DNA of 64,000 nucleotides from the NCBI RefSeq assembly GCF_028689305.1, contig NZ_JAQTWM010000006.1, forward strand, positions 1 through 64,000, read 5' to 3'. The notes beneath the pieces were generated by a model. The model was not told the origin of the DNA and did not search any database. It was given only the letters and a program-made list of their open reading frames with translations. Source of the stretch: Rhodoferax sp. (GTDB lineage Bacteria > Pseudomonadota > Gammaproteobacteria > Burkholderiales > Burkholderiaceae_C). Each line of letters starts with the position of its first letter. The first letter of the stretch is position 1. The translations under genes and the position numbers were made by a program. This document shows positions 49,160-57,460 of the stretch, piece by piece.

Positions 49160-50451
49160 GATTGGCCCTGATCTTCCTGGCCAGCTTCGCCAGTATCACC
49201 ACCGACAACTCCGGCCAAATCGTTGAAGCCAACGCCATCGCACTCGCGAGTGGCAAGTTTTCCGGTCCAGTCCTGCCAGCGCCGGACAATCACGTCGACA
49301 TACTTCGGATCAAGTTCCATCAGACGCGCTGTGCGGCCTGACTTTTCTGCGGCGATCAGGGTCGTGCCGGATCCGCCAAAGGGGTCGAGCACCACGTCAC
49401 CCGGCTTGCTGGAGTTGCGAATGGCGCGCTCCACCAGCTCAACTGGCTTCATCGTCGGGTGCAAATCGTTCTTGTGGGGCTTTTTGATCTGCCACACGTC
49501 ACTCTGGTCACGGTCACCACACCAGTGGTGCTTACCACCCTCGGGCCAGCCGTACAGAATCGGTTCGTACTGGCGCTGGTAGTCAGAACGCCCCATGGTG
49601 AAGGTGTTCTTGGCCCAGATAATGAAAGTCGACCACTTACCACCAGCCTCGCGAAACGCTGCTTGCAGCACGTCGAGTTCACTTGACGACATGGCCACGT
49701 AGACCGCGCCGGTGCAGTTGGCCATGATGGGTGTGAGGGCTGCCAGCAGGAAGTCATAAAAGCCGTCGCCCAGGTTGTCGTTGAGGATGGCACGGTCTTT
49801 ACCGCGCATCTTGTCCTTGGCGCTGTTGGCATAGTTGACGTTGTACGGCGGGTCGGTGACCGTCATGTCCACGTCATTGCCTTGCAGCAGCACCTCATAA
49901 CTCTTGGCATCGGTGGCATCGCCACACAGCACACGGTGGCCACCAAGCAGCCAAACGTCGCCAGGGCGCGAGATAACTGCATCTTGCGACTCGGGTACCT
50001 CATCGTCACCGGTTTGGCCCGTGTCGCCTTCCTCGCCCTCGAACAGGTCGGCCAGCGCGTCGGCATCAAAGCCGGTCAGCGACAAATCGAAATCGTCATC
50101 GCGCAATGCATCGAGTTCCACCCTCAGCATCGCATCGTCCCAGCCTGCGTTTTCAGCAATGCGGTTGTCTGCAATGATCAGCGCGCGGCGCTGGGTGGGT
50201 GTCAGATGGTCGAGCACGACCACCGGCACGACTTCCAGTCCGAGTTTCTGTGCCGCAGTCAATCTGCCGTGGCCAGCCACGATGATGCCGTCACTGCCAG
50301 CCAGAATGGGGTTGGTAAAGCCAAACTCGACGATGGACGCAGCGATTTGCGCCACTTGCTCTTCCGAATGGGTGCGGGCATTTCTGGCGTAGGGCAGCAG
50401 TTTGGCGGTTGGCCACTGCTCAATTTTGTTGGCCAGCCAGGATGCGGTCAT
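49156..50451 (-). CDS. ParB-methyltransferase fusion (DPPY type)
   Basis: This 431-residue protein has an N-terminal ParB-like domain (about 1-130): LLPYARNARTHSEEQVAQIA, GIIVAGHGRLTAAQKLGLE and RALIIADNRIAENAGWDDAM. The C-terminal DNA methyltransferase domain has motif IV DPPY (about 200), the N-terminal position typical of beta-class enzymes, and the SAM motif DPFGGSGTTLIAAEKSG (about 351). The substrate base is probably adenine (DPPY). Such fusions are common in phages, and the product may protect phage DNA from host restriction. It overlaps the following paralogue (ATGA). Confidence 0.9.
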   Translation of the reverse strand: MTASWLANKIEQWPTAKLLPYARNARTHSEEQVAQIAASIVEFGFTNPILAGSDGIIVAGHGRLTAAQKLGLEVVPVVVLDHLTPTQRRALIIADNRIAENAGWDDAMLRVELDALRDDDFDLSLTGFDADALADLFEGEEGDTGQTGDDEVPESQDAVISRPGDVWLLGGHRVLCGDATDAKSYEVLLQGNDVDMTVTDPPYNVNYANSAKDKMRGKDRAILNDNLGDGFYDFLLAALTPIMANCTGAVYVAMSSSELDVLQAAFREAGGKWSTFIIWAKNTFTMGRSDYQRQYEPILYGWPEGGKHHWCGDRDQSDVWQIKKPHKNDLHPTMKPVELVERAIRNSSKPGDVVLDPFGGSGTTLIAAEKSGRTARLMELDPKYVDVIVRRWQDWTGKLATRECDGVGFNDLAGVVGGDTGEAGQEDQGQS

Positions 50452-51899
50452 GGATTTACCTCTGCGGATTCAATTGTTGGGGTTGCTGGCACGAGTCGCT
50501 CTGCTGCGACCGCCTTGAAGGTCTGGCCGGTCGCTGCAAGCGTCACCGGCACATCAGGGAAGTTTTGTTGGAAGCGAATGACGGCAACGTCCACGTACTG
50601 CGGTGCGATCTCCACCAGTCGGCACTGGCGACCGCTGCGCTGCGCGGCCAGCATCGTCGTGCCGCTGCCGCAAAAGGGCTCGAACACGATGTAGCCACTG
50701 TCCGAGTAGGCTTCCATCACGAACTGGGGCAGCGCCACCGGGAACACTGCCGGGTGATCGATGTCTTGCCCGATCTTGCCTTTGTGGCGCATGATGCGAA
50801 TGACCGAGTCGGCAATCTTGGTATCTTGGGTAAGCGTGCCGACGTGGTTCCACGAGGTTTTGCTGCCATCCTTGTTGCGCATGCCACCGGCGCTGGTGCC
50901 GTCACCACGCAAGTGGGTGTCACGCCCGGCGTAGATGCAGGGCACATTTTTGTTGGGCCTGCGCACCTCGGAGTCCTTGCGGTTGAAGTGAAACACGAAC
51001 TCGAACGCTGGCGCAAAGCGTCCACTCCAGTCGCCCGGCAGGCCCGGGCCCTGATCCCAAACGTACCAGCCAAAGCGCCGCCACCCCTGCTGGCGCATCC
51101 ATGACAGCCAGCTGTCCCAGTACGGGACAACTTCCTGCTCGCGGTGGATCAGCCCCAGGTTGACCAGCACCTGACCGGTGGCAGCCATCGGTAGGTTGGC
51201 AAAGACCGACCGCATCAGCGCATCCCAATCAACAATCGTGTCGGTGTAGTCGCGCTGGGTACCGTAGGGCGGCGACGTGAAACACAGCGCAGCCTTTTCA
51301 GATTGCATCAAAGCAGCGATCACCGCCGGGTCACCGGCATCACCACAGATCAGACGGTGTGCGCCAAGCTGCCAGACATCACCAGTTCGCGATACCCGAT
51401 TGACTGGCGCGTCTGGAACTTCGTCACCTGCGTCTGGGGCATCGTCGGATTTGTCATCGCCTGCCGGGTCGTCGCCGGTCTCGCCATCAATGTGTTCGGC
51501 CATCATGGCTTCGATCTCGGCATCCTCAAAACCAGTGAGCGCAAGGTCGTAACCGGACTCACACAGTTCGGTGAGTTCGAGGGCCAGCATCTCTTCGTCC
51601 CACCCGGCATCGAGTGACAGGCGGTTGTCAGCGATCACATAGGCGCGCTTTTGGGTGGGCGACAGGTGTCCCAGTTCGATGACCGGCACTTCCGTCAGGC
51701 CCAATTTGCGGGCAGCAGCCAGACGACCGTGCCCGGCGATCACGCCGCTGACACCGTCGACCAGCACCGGATTTGTCCAGCCAAACTCGGCGATGCTGGC
51801 GGCGATCTTGGCCACCTGTTCCTCGCTGTGGGTGCGAGGGTTGCGGGCAAACGGGATCAGCGCGTCAACCTTGCGGTACTCAACGTTGAGTGGATTCAC
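50448..51899 (-). CDS. ParB-methyltransferase fusion (SPPY type)
   Basis: This protein of about 483 residues starts at a GTG at 51899 (VNPLNVEYRKVDALIPFARN), with GGAAA ten bases upstream; a longer frame to 51977 crosses a terminator and is unlikely. The ParB-like domain (AKIAASIAEFGWTNPVLVDG, GVIAGHGRLAAARKLGL) resembles that of its neighbour. The methyltransferase domain has CFTSPPYGTQRDY, with SPPY in place of DPPY, and FEPFCGSGTTMLA. SPPY is typical of N4-cytosine methyltransferases, so the two enzymes may modify different bases. They are translationally coupled. Confidence 0.88.
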   Translation of the reverse strand: MNPLNVEYRKVDALIPFARNPRTHSEEQVAKIAASIAEFGWTNPVLVDGVSGVIAGHGRLAAARKLGLTEVPVIELGHLSPTQKRAYVIADNRLSLDAGWDEEMLALELTELCESGYDLALTGFEDAEIEAMMAEHIDGETGDDPAGDDKSDDAPDAGDEVPDAPVNRVSRTGDVWQLGAHRLICGDAGDPAVIAALMQSEKAALCFTSPPYGTQRDYTDTIVDWDALMRSVFANLPMAATGQVLVNLGLIHREQEVVPYWDSWLSWMRQQGWRRFGWYVWDQGPGLPGDWSGRFAPAFEFVFHFNRKDSEVRRPNKNVPCIYAGRDTHLRGDGTSAGGMRNKDGSKTSWNHVGTLTQDTKIADSVIRIMRHKGKIGQDIDHPAVFPVALPQFVMEAYSDSGYIVFEPFCGSGTTMLAAQRSGRQCRLVEIAPQYVDVAVIRFQQNFPDVPVTLAATGQTFKAVAAERLVPATPTIESAEVNP

Positions 51900-51914
51900 G
51901 GGTTTGATGTTTCC

Positions 51915-51960
51915 AAAAAAGTGCGGCCCGCACAGGTCTGTGAAACCTATGACGGGCCGC
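51915..51960 (-). terminator. Terminator before the methyltransferase pair
   Basis: On the minus strand GCGGCCCG pairs with CGGGCCGC (8 bp, with AGGT/ACCT inside the loop), followed by TTTTTT. It ends 16 bases before the GTG at 51899. A shorter alternative fold (GTGCGGGCCGCAC) shares the 3' arm, so attenuation is possible. Confidence 0.6.
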
Positions 51961-51990
51961 GAGGTGCGCCATCTCAAGCGCTGGAGTTGA

Positions 51991-52030
51991 ACGAAAGAAC
52001 CCGCCGCCAGATGTTGCTGAGGGCGGGTTC
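51991..52030 (-). terminator. Second terminator-like hairpin upstream
   Basis: GAACCCGCC and GGCGGGTTC form a perfect 9-bp stem, followed on the minus strand by TTTCGTT. It precedes the other terminator by about 35 nt. Its loop resembles that of the hairpin at 20650-20697. Confidence 0.5.
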
Positions 52031-52176
52031 AGGAAAAGTCAGGCTAAAAAATACAGGTCAGATTGCTAACGATCTAAAAAGCAGATGGCATCCAAATACT
52101 GGAGGTCATCGCTTGCTGTGCGGCGTTGACTCATGCAAAGGGTGTGAATTGAATTCCCCCCCTTTGGCACGCAGGG

Positions 52177-52221
52177 TGCAAACCTGCCGCTGGTGCAAAC
52201 CCCTGCAAACTCTGGTTTGCA
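52177..52221. promoter_or_regulatory. TGCAAAC iteron-like cluster
   Basis: TGCAAAC occurs three times in direct orientation (52177, 52194, 52204) and once inverted (GTTTGCA, 52215), within 45 bp. The last two form a CTGCAAAC/GTTTGCAG hairpin. The 600-bp region 51900-52495 has no convincing gene, so a replication origin or a regulator-binding region is plausible. The rest of this gap shows only terminators and a hairpin. Confidence 0.5.
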
Positions 52222-52451
52222 GTCTGTCGGTGGGCGGGTCTTGCGCTGTTGCCCCCCGCATAGGATTTTCTGAAAGAAGGACCCCTTTTACCTGGGGCTC
52301 AGTGGCTAATTTCCAACTGATCACTAGCGGTTTTCTCCATCCATAGCCGTAAATATACCGAAAAACGCTCTGGTTGTTTCACACCAATTTGCAGGCAAAA
52401 GGGACAAACTCCAAATCAAAGGACTGAGTGCCAAAGCATTACCCTACGTGA

Positions 52452-52485
52452 CCCAATAGCTCAGACGATTTGTCGGGCTATTGGG
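52452..52485. promoter_or_regulatory. Hairpin after the DUF6362 gene
   Basis: CCCAATAGC and GCTATTGGG form a perfect 9-bp stem with a 16-nt loop, about ten bases after the stop codon of the DUF6362-like gene. No T-run is present on either strand. Confidence 0.45.
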
Positions 52486-52495
52486 GCTTGCCGAG

Positions 52496-52894
52496 TCACT
52501 TTTTGCGGCTGTCATTGAGCTTTTCTGCCATCAACGCCATGGCCTGATTCCAATGCCGCCAAGCAGTCGAGCGTCCAATGGCAAAGCGCGTGCAGATGTC
52601 ACGCCAGCCGTACCGCTTGGCCCGCATCCAGACCAGATGACGCTGCTCAACCTCAAGCCACTGCACCCAGAGCATGACCTCAAGCATGTCCTCCACGTCC
52701 TTCGGTGATGGAGGGAAGCGACAGACCACACGCTCATCGGTTGCCAGCATCTCCCACTGGCAACGCACGATGGTGGGCCACGCGTTGAAGTAGCCCTGCA
52801 CATTGGCCGAGGGCAGTCGCCTTGCCGTGACCGCAGCGTCCTCGAAGCGGTTGGCCACGTCATCAGGTGTCCAAGGTGTGTTGCGCTCAGCCAT
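52496..52894 (-). CDS. DUF6362-like phage protein
   Basis: This 132-residue protein starts MAERNTPWTPDDVANRFEDA, with AGGA eight bases before the ATG at 52894. An upstream in-frame extension overlaps another gene and is not used. The core phrases are RRLPSANVQGYFNAWPTIVR, VVCRFPPSPKDVEDMLEVML and YGWRDICTRFAIGRSTAWRH. The last is a helix-turn-helix-like segment. It resembles a family I recall as DUF6362. Probably a small DNA-binding phage protein of unknown role. Confidence 0.65.
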   Translation of the reverse strand: MAERNTPWTPDDVANRFEDAAVTARRLPSANVQGYFNAWPTIVRCQWEMLATDERVVCRFPPSPKDVEDMLEVMLWVQWLEVEQRHLVWMRAKRYGWRDICTRFAIGRSTAWRHWNQAMALMAEKLNDSRKK

Positions 52895-53096
52895 GACGTG
52901 TCCTTGGTGTGCCATACAAACGCTCGCCGATGCGTCGTACCAGTTCACGCTCGAGGTAGTCCAGCCGCTTGTCTTCAGCGTTGACCACCAGGATGTTCTG
53001 ATCACGCCAGCCGCGTTGCTTGACGCTGTCCAGGTCTGTGACGGTTGGCTGCAATCGACCAAGGGGGCATTGGTAGTGGTGGGTGGGAACCTTCAT
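52887..53096 (-). CDS. Small phage hypothetical protein
   Basis: This 69-residue protein starts MKVPTHHYQCPLGRLQPTVT at the ATG at 53096; a longer frame upstream overlaps the RuvC-like gene. It has a basic C-terminal helix (DKRLDYLERELVRRIGERLY). It overlaps the start of the DUF6362-like gene, so translation is probably coupled. Function unknown. Confidence 0.55.
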   Translation of the reverse strand: MKVPTHHYQCPLGRLQPTVTDLDSVKQRGWRDQNILVVNAEDKRLDYLERELVRRIGERLYGTPRTRHG

Positions 53097-53097
53097 G

Positions 53098-53574
53098 TCA
53101 CACCGCCAGATCGTCTTTGTTGTTGTCGAGTGCCCAGTGCAGGATGGCCAGGGCATCGGCTTCGTTGTCGTCAGTGACGGGGTGACCAAGGGCACGCATG
53201 GCGGCAATGACTTCGGCCTTGCCTGCGTTGCCTTTGCCAGTGGCGTGCTTCTTGATCGTGCCCACGGGCACGCCCTGATACGGGATGCGGTGGTGCTCGC
53301 ACCAGGTGGTGAGAGTAGCCATCAAGCCGCCATAAACGTGGGCTGCATCCACGCCAACGTGGCGGCGTACCTCCTCGAAGTACACAGCGTTAATCTCGCC
53401 CGTCATTGTTTTGATTTCAGCCAACCAGTGTTTGAAGCGCAGGAAGCGCATGCCACCGCCCTCGAAGCGCTGGGACTTGAAGCTGACAAAGCCGTGCGCG
53501 GTTTGGCCGTTCTGAGGTCGCAGTGCCCAGCCAGTGGTGGTGCCCAGGTCAAGGGCAAGGATTGTGTTGTTCAT
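53098..53574 (-). CDS. RuvC-like Holliday-junction nuclease
   Basis: This 158-residue protein starts MNNTILALDLGTTTGWALRP at the ATG at 53574. A longer form from 53634 is possible but would include half of a 17-bp inverted repeat. The RuvC-type catalytic acidic residues are visible: the Asp in LALDLGTTTG, the Glu in VYFEEVRRHV, and the acidic residues in DNEADALAILHWALD near the end. It would resolve branched DNA during phage recombination or before packaging. The flanking genes are primase-helicase upstream and small phage genes downstream. Confidence 0.85.
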   Translation of the reverse strand: MNNTILALDLGTTTGWALRPQNGQTAHGFVSFKSQRFEGGGMRFLRFKHWLAEIKTMTGEINAVYFEEVRRHVGVDAAHVYGGLMATLTTWCEHHRIPYQGVPVGTIKKHATGKGNAGKAEVIAAMRALGHPVTDDNEADALAILHWALDNNKDDLAV

Positions 53575-53595
53575 GATTTGTGTCATTTCAGGGTG

Positions 53596-53694
53596 GGTCT
53601 GACGCAGTCGTCGCAGCATGTCGTTACTTTCCATAAGGTGCGGGTCACCTCACGTGTGAGAGTTAACGAGGGACTGTGACGACTGCGTCAGACC
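53596..53694. repeat. 17-bp inverted repeat at the RuvC-like gene
   Basis: GGTCTGACGCAGTCGTC (53596-53612) and its exact complement GACGACTGCGTCAGACC (53678-53694) flank a 65-nt spacer. It lies just upstream of the likely RuvC-like start. It could be a long hairpin in the leader, an operator or a recombination-like site. Confidence 0.6.
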
Positions 53695-53711
53695 GAGGGT
53701 TTTTCATGGGG

Positions 53712-56003
53712 TCAGTTGTCTGCGTAGGGGGTGTAGCTGGCGCTGGGTGGTGACTTCAAACCGATGCCCTTGAAGCCACGCACACCGGAACCGTTGCGCC
53801 ATTTCTCATAACCACGGGTGATCAGCAAATCAGAAAACCTGCGTTGCGCACCGATGAATTCGCCAGCCGCTTCTGCCCAGGTCTTCCAGTCGTTGAACAA
53901 CTCTGCGGTCAGTGACTTGGCACTGTCCACAGCCACGCAACGTTCATCAAGCCAGCGTCCCAGCGCATCCTCGGCTTCGAAATACTCATCAGTGGCATCC
54001 GTGACCTGTTGTGGACGATCAAGCCGACCCAGTCTTTGCCATGCCAAACAGCCCTCCAGCGCCCAGGCAAGGATTCCGTCACGCTCGGCCAGGAGTTTTT
54101 GCTGGAGGTGTTTGTCACGCTTTTCTGGCGGCACGGTGATGGTGAAGGGGATGAGGTGCAAGCGCCGCTTCATGGCTTCGTCGATATTGCGAATGGCAGG
54201 CTTGTGGTTGCCCGCAACGAACAACTTGAACTGCGGGAAGAACTCAAAGAAGTCCTGGCGCATGAAGCGCGCAGCGATCTTGTCGCCACCAGTGAGGTTT
54301 TTGACCTTTGATTCCGCCCAGCGGCGACCCTGTTCAGTCTCGATGGCAGCTACGAAGCGTGCCCCACGCAGACCGGCCATATCGGTCGGATGGCGGTCGG
54401 TACGGGTTTCCATGAACGTGTCCATCGGCGCATTGGTGGCGTAGTCGCCCAGAATGTCGGCCAGGGTGTTGACGAACACTGACTTGCCGTTGGCACCGGT
54501 GCCGTACAGAAAGAACAGTGCGTGCTCCCGTGTTGACCCGGTCAGGGCATAGCCCACCATGCGTTGCAGATAGGTCTGCATTTCCACATCGCCCCCAGTG
54601 ACCTCATGGATGAATTGCCGCCAGGTCGGACACTCGCCACGAGGGGTGGCCGTGGTGATCTTGGTCATGCGGTCGCATCGATCATGGTCTCGCAACCGCC
54701 CACTCTTCAGATCGACGACACCACCCGGGGTGTTGAGCAACCAGGGATCTGCATCCCACTCATCAGTGGTCGCCGCATGGCGACGGTCAGCGCGTGCTAG
54801 CCTCTCAACGCCACCGATGGTGCTTGATGCTGCCAATTTGGCAGCTATCCTGGGGTTGCTCGCATTGAGCGATGCGTGCCGACACACATGCCGAATCAAG
54901 TCGCTGGCAGCCAATGTGTCTTCAGCGCGCCAGCGCAGGCCGTCCCATACCAGCCACTTGCCCCATCCTGCAACGTAGCGCCAATCGTTGTGATAACGGC
55001 GGGTGAACGACAGTGCCAGGGCATCTTCCGTGCCCCAAACAGCCTCTTCGGTCGCACTGCCGGTGGTTGCCGATTCCGGACCATCGGCCACCAAATACAT
55101 CTGCATTCGCGGGCCATGAGCAATGAAGCCTGCAACATCGAAGCCCTCGGCTTGAGCATCTGCTGCATCCCACCCCTCGGCCGCAGCCTCTGGCGGGTAC
55201 AGAATATGGCAGGTCTTGGCTCCAGCGGCCAACATCGCCTGCGCGGCACGATCTGCGTATTCCCAGCCCGGCTTGTCTTTGTCGGGCCAGAGCAACACCG
55301 TCTTGCCCGCCAGCGGTGACCAGTCGGTTTTTTCGACCGGCGCATTGGCTCCATGCATGGCGGTGGTGGCGCAGATGCCCGCATCGATCAGCGCTTTGGC
55401 GCACTTTTCTCCCTCGACCACTACCACCCGATCTGACTTGAGCATGCCCGGCTGGTTGTACAGTGGCCGTGGATCAGGCGGTGTAGCCTTCTTGCGTTTG
55501 ACATCCCAGGGCCGGAATTCCTTTTTCTGCCCAGGTGGGTCATAGCGGTACACGATGGCGATCAACTTGCCTTCGCCATCGTGATACTCCCATTTGGCCG
55601 TTGCTGGGCCCAGTTCATCCATGGCGGGCTCTGCCTTGCGTTTGCGCGTTGCCTCTGGTGGAGCCTTGCCGACCAGTTGTGCCGCAAAGCCCAGAACCTT
55701 GGCAAAGTCAGTATGGACGTTGAGCGACAGGTGTCCGGAAATCAGGTCGAAGATGTCGCCGCCCTGACCAGTCGCACGATCTGTCCACAACCCAGCTTTG
55801 TCGCCGGTGACCACAATTTCCAGACTGTCACCAGGGCTGCCCAGGATGTCGCCCACCAGAAACTTGCCGCGTTTGACCTTGCCAGCAGGAAACATGTCCT
55901 TCAGTACCGACTCAAGTCTCGACAACAAGCTGGCGCGAATCTCTTCGCGGTTGCCATCGCTGGAAGGTGTCTGTGCCGGTGTCACATCGTTAAAGTCCAT
56001 CAT
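53712..56003 (-). CDS. Phage primase-helicase (D5/P4 type)
   Basis: This protein of about 763 residues starts MMDFNDVTPAQ, with GGAGG nine bases before the ATG at 56003. The N-terminal half has a Toprim-like section with VVVVEGEKCAKALIDAGICA and VLLWPDKDKPGWEYADRAA. The C-terminal half is a D5_N/SF3-type helicase with Walker A LYGTGANGKSVFVN and FKLFVAGNHKPAIRNIDEAM. It would unwind the origin and make primers for phage replication. It overlaps the preceding HTH gene by 14 nt. Confidence 0.9.
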   Translation of the reverse strand: MMDFNDVTPAQTPSSDGNREEIRASLLSRLESVLKDMFPAGKVKRGKFLVGDILGSPGDSLEIVVTGDKAGLWTDRATGQGGDIFDLISGHLSLNVHTDFAKVLGFAAQLVGKAPPEATRKRKAEPAMDELGPATAKWEYHDGEGKLIAIVYRYDPPGQKKEFRPWDVKRKKATPPDPRPLYNQPGMLKSDRVVVVEGEKCAKALIDAGICATTAMHGANAPVEKTDWSPLAGKTVLLWPDKDKPGWEYADRAAQAMLAAGAKTCHILYPPEAAAEGWDAADAQAEGFDVAGFIAHGPRMQMYLVADGPESATTGSATEEAVWGTEDALALSFTRRYHNDWRYVAGWGKWLVWDGLRWRAEDTLAASDLIRHVCRHASLNASNPRIAAKLAASSTIGGVERLARADRRHAATTDEWDADPWLLNTPGGVVDLKSGRLRDHDRCDRMTKITTATPRGECPTWRQFIHEVTGGDVEMQTYLQRMVGYALTGSTREHALFFLYGTGANGKSVFVNTLADILGDYATNAPMDTFMETRTDRHPTDMAGLRGARFVAAIETEQGRRWAESKVKNLTGGDKIAARFMRQDFFEFFPQFKLFVAGNHKPAIRNIDEAMKRRLHLIPFTITVPPEKRDKHLQQKLLAERDGILAWALEGCLAWQRLGRLDRPQQVTDATDEYFEAEDALGRWLDERCVAVDSAKSLTAELFNDWKTWAEAAGEFIGAQRRFSDLLITRGYEKWRNGSGVRGFKGIGLKSPPSASYTPYADN

Positions 56004-56253
56004 GGCTGGCACCCTCCGACTGGTCTGCCTGCGTGTCGGAGTCGCCAGCGGTACTGCTGTTGGCAGCCCAACTCTTCAGTTCATTCATGCGAAAGCGAAC
56101 CAAGCCGCCCAACAGGTAATGCGGAATGCGGTGTTTGGCTCGCATCTTGGGGTCACCAAACCAGTACAGGGGCAGTCTCAGCGCGCACGCAGCCTGCTTG
56201 GCATCGATCATGGGTTCGGCATCCATTTGGAATTCTTGGTTTTTTGTGTTCAT
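55990..56253 (-). CDS. Helix-turn-helix (excisionase-like) phage protein
   Basis: This 87-residue protein starts MNTKNQEFQMDAEPMIDAKQ; GGAGGA lies seven bases before the ATG at 56253. The middle is AlpA/excisionase-like: MIDAKQAACALRLPLYWFGD followed by RIPHYLLGGLVRFRMNELKS. A low-complexity C-terminal tail follows. It may bind the origin or regulate the replication genes. It overlaps both neighbours. Confidence 0.7.
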   Translation of the reverse strand: MNTKNQEFQMDAEPMIDAKQAACALRLPLYWFGDPKMRAKHRIPHYLLGGLVRFRMNELKSWAANSSTAGDSDTQADQSEGASHDGL

Positions 56254-56987
56254 TGGGTTGTCCTCCAGCAGCGGTCTTGCCACGCGCAAAACTTGCATTC
56301 AAAGTGAGTGGCATCGAGATAGGCGCGAGGTAGCAGTTCACCTGCCTCAGTGGCGGTAATGACCTTCACGCCCCGGTCGGACATGCGCTGGGCCAGTGCC
56401 GCATCGAACGGCACTAACTCGGCGTAGATGTCCATGGTGTCGGCGTTGACCGCCGTGAAGATGGCCGGGTTGTCATGCAACTCCAGGTAGGCCTGGTAAA
56501 TGGCCACTTGCGCGGCGTAGACCGGCTTGGAGACCGCGAGCTTGTTTTTCTCAAGATCACGCCAGGATTTGGAGCCCAGGCACTTGTTTTCCCAAAGCGC
56601 CGGATAGGAATACCCTTCAGGCCCGCCGACAAAGACACCATCAATGTGCCCCTGCAAGCGACCGTCAGCCGTTGAAAACCCAAACTGCTCGCCGTTCGGC
56701 TTGTGCGTGCGCAGATCGAAACCGGCGGCGCGCAGCCACGCGACCATGCTGTCCTCGTTGACGTGGCCACGCTCAAAAATGCGCAGAATCCGCCCCTGCG
56801 TCTCGCGCCCCGGGTCCACCGGCGCTTGGGCGTACTCGTATTGCAGGGCGCGCTCGCACGACACCCCCAGACGAGACGCGCCCAGGTACTGGCGGGATTT
56901 CTCCTTGGAACGGGTCTTTTGCAGACCCAGATCGATCAGAGTGCTGATCTGGCCACTGACGCTTGATGATGAGTTGAAGTCCATCAT
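56250..56987 (-). CDS. Cas4/RecB-like PD-(D/E)XK exonuclease with Fe-S cysteines
   Basis: This 245-residue protein starts MMDFNSSSSVSGQISTLIDL; GGAGGA precedes the ATG at 56987. Nuclease motifs are GHIDGVFVGG and PALWENKCLG (the D and ExK residues). Four cysteines (Cys44 in GVSCERALQ, and CKFCAWQDRC near the end) match the 4Fe-4S arrangement of Cas4- and AddB-type nucleases. In phages such enzymes degrade DNA ends for recombination, together with an annealing protein. It lies next to the DUF6511-like, OB-like and Sak4-like genes. Confidence 0.85.
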   Translation of the reverse strand: MMDFNSSSSVSGQISTLIDLGLQKTRSKEKSRQYLGASRLGVSCERALQYEYAQAPVDPGRETQGRILRIFERGHVNEDSMVAWLRAAGFDLRTHKPNGEQFGFSTADGRLQGHIDGVFVGGPEGYSYPALWENKCLGSKSWRDLEKNKLAVSKPVYAAQVAIYQAYLELHDNPAIFTAVNADTMDIYAELVPFDAALAQRMSDRGVKVITATEAGELLPRAYLDATHFECKFCAWQDRCWRTTQ

Positions 56988-57460
56988 TTGGCGTCCTCCC
57001 AAGGCAGGTCGTTTTCCATGTCGGCAAACGGATTAGCCATTGGGTCAGCAACCTCTGGCAGACCACGCACAGGTGGGTACTTGGACTTTTCATGGTGCTC
57101 CACCATGGCCTGCGTAAAACAGGTCACGATGGAGTCGATCACCTTCAAAGCCTCGGATTCAGAATAGTCACCAAGTGGTTTGGTGAACCCGATAGCCCCG
57201 GCTGCTTCGCCGAAGGCCTTGAGGCACTTAACCATGGCGTTTTGTTCAACTTCAGAGAGATTTACCATGGCTACCCCCTTGGAGTCGACGAGGTCGTCCT
57301 TCAATCTGACCCAGTTGCCATACATGGCGTGAAACGCTTTTTGACAGCGTTCGGAACAAAAGACCCAGTCCAGCGGATATCGCTGGGCCTGTCCGGTGCG
57401 ATGCCGGGTGTCGGTATGACCGTACCCCCGGGCTTGACGTGAGCAGACCCAGCATTTCAT
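56984..57460 (-). CDS. Zinc-finger protein (DUF6511-like)
   Basis: This 158-residue protein starts MKCWVCSRQARGYGHTDTRH and continues YPLDWVFCSERCQKAFHAMY, so it carries two CxxC-type pairs that can bind zinc. The rest is helical (KCLKAFGEAAGAIGFTKPLG). It resembles the family I recall as DUF6511, common in Burkholderiales phages. It overlaps the Cas4-like gene by four bases and may assist the recombination enzymes. Function unknown. Confidence 0.7.
   Translation of the reverse strand: MKCWVCSRQARGYGHTDTRHRTGQAQRYPLDWVFCSERCQKAFHAMYGNWVRLKDDLVDSKGVAMVNLSEVEQNAMVKCLKAFGEAAGAIGFTKPLGDYSESEALKVIDSIVTCFTQAMVEHHEKSKYPPVRGLPEVADPMANPFADMENDLPWEDAK

Noticed and set aside
52106..52324. Minus-strand ORF of 72 codons in the iteron region
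   Set aside because: It is short, lacks a ribosome-binding site, and is built largely from the TGCAAAC repeats, so it is more likely non-coding.
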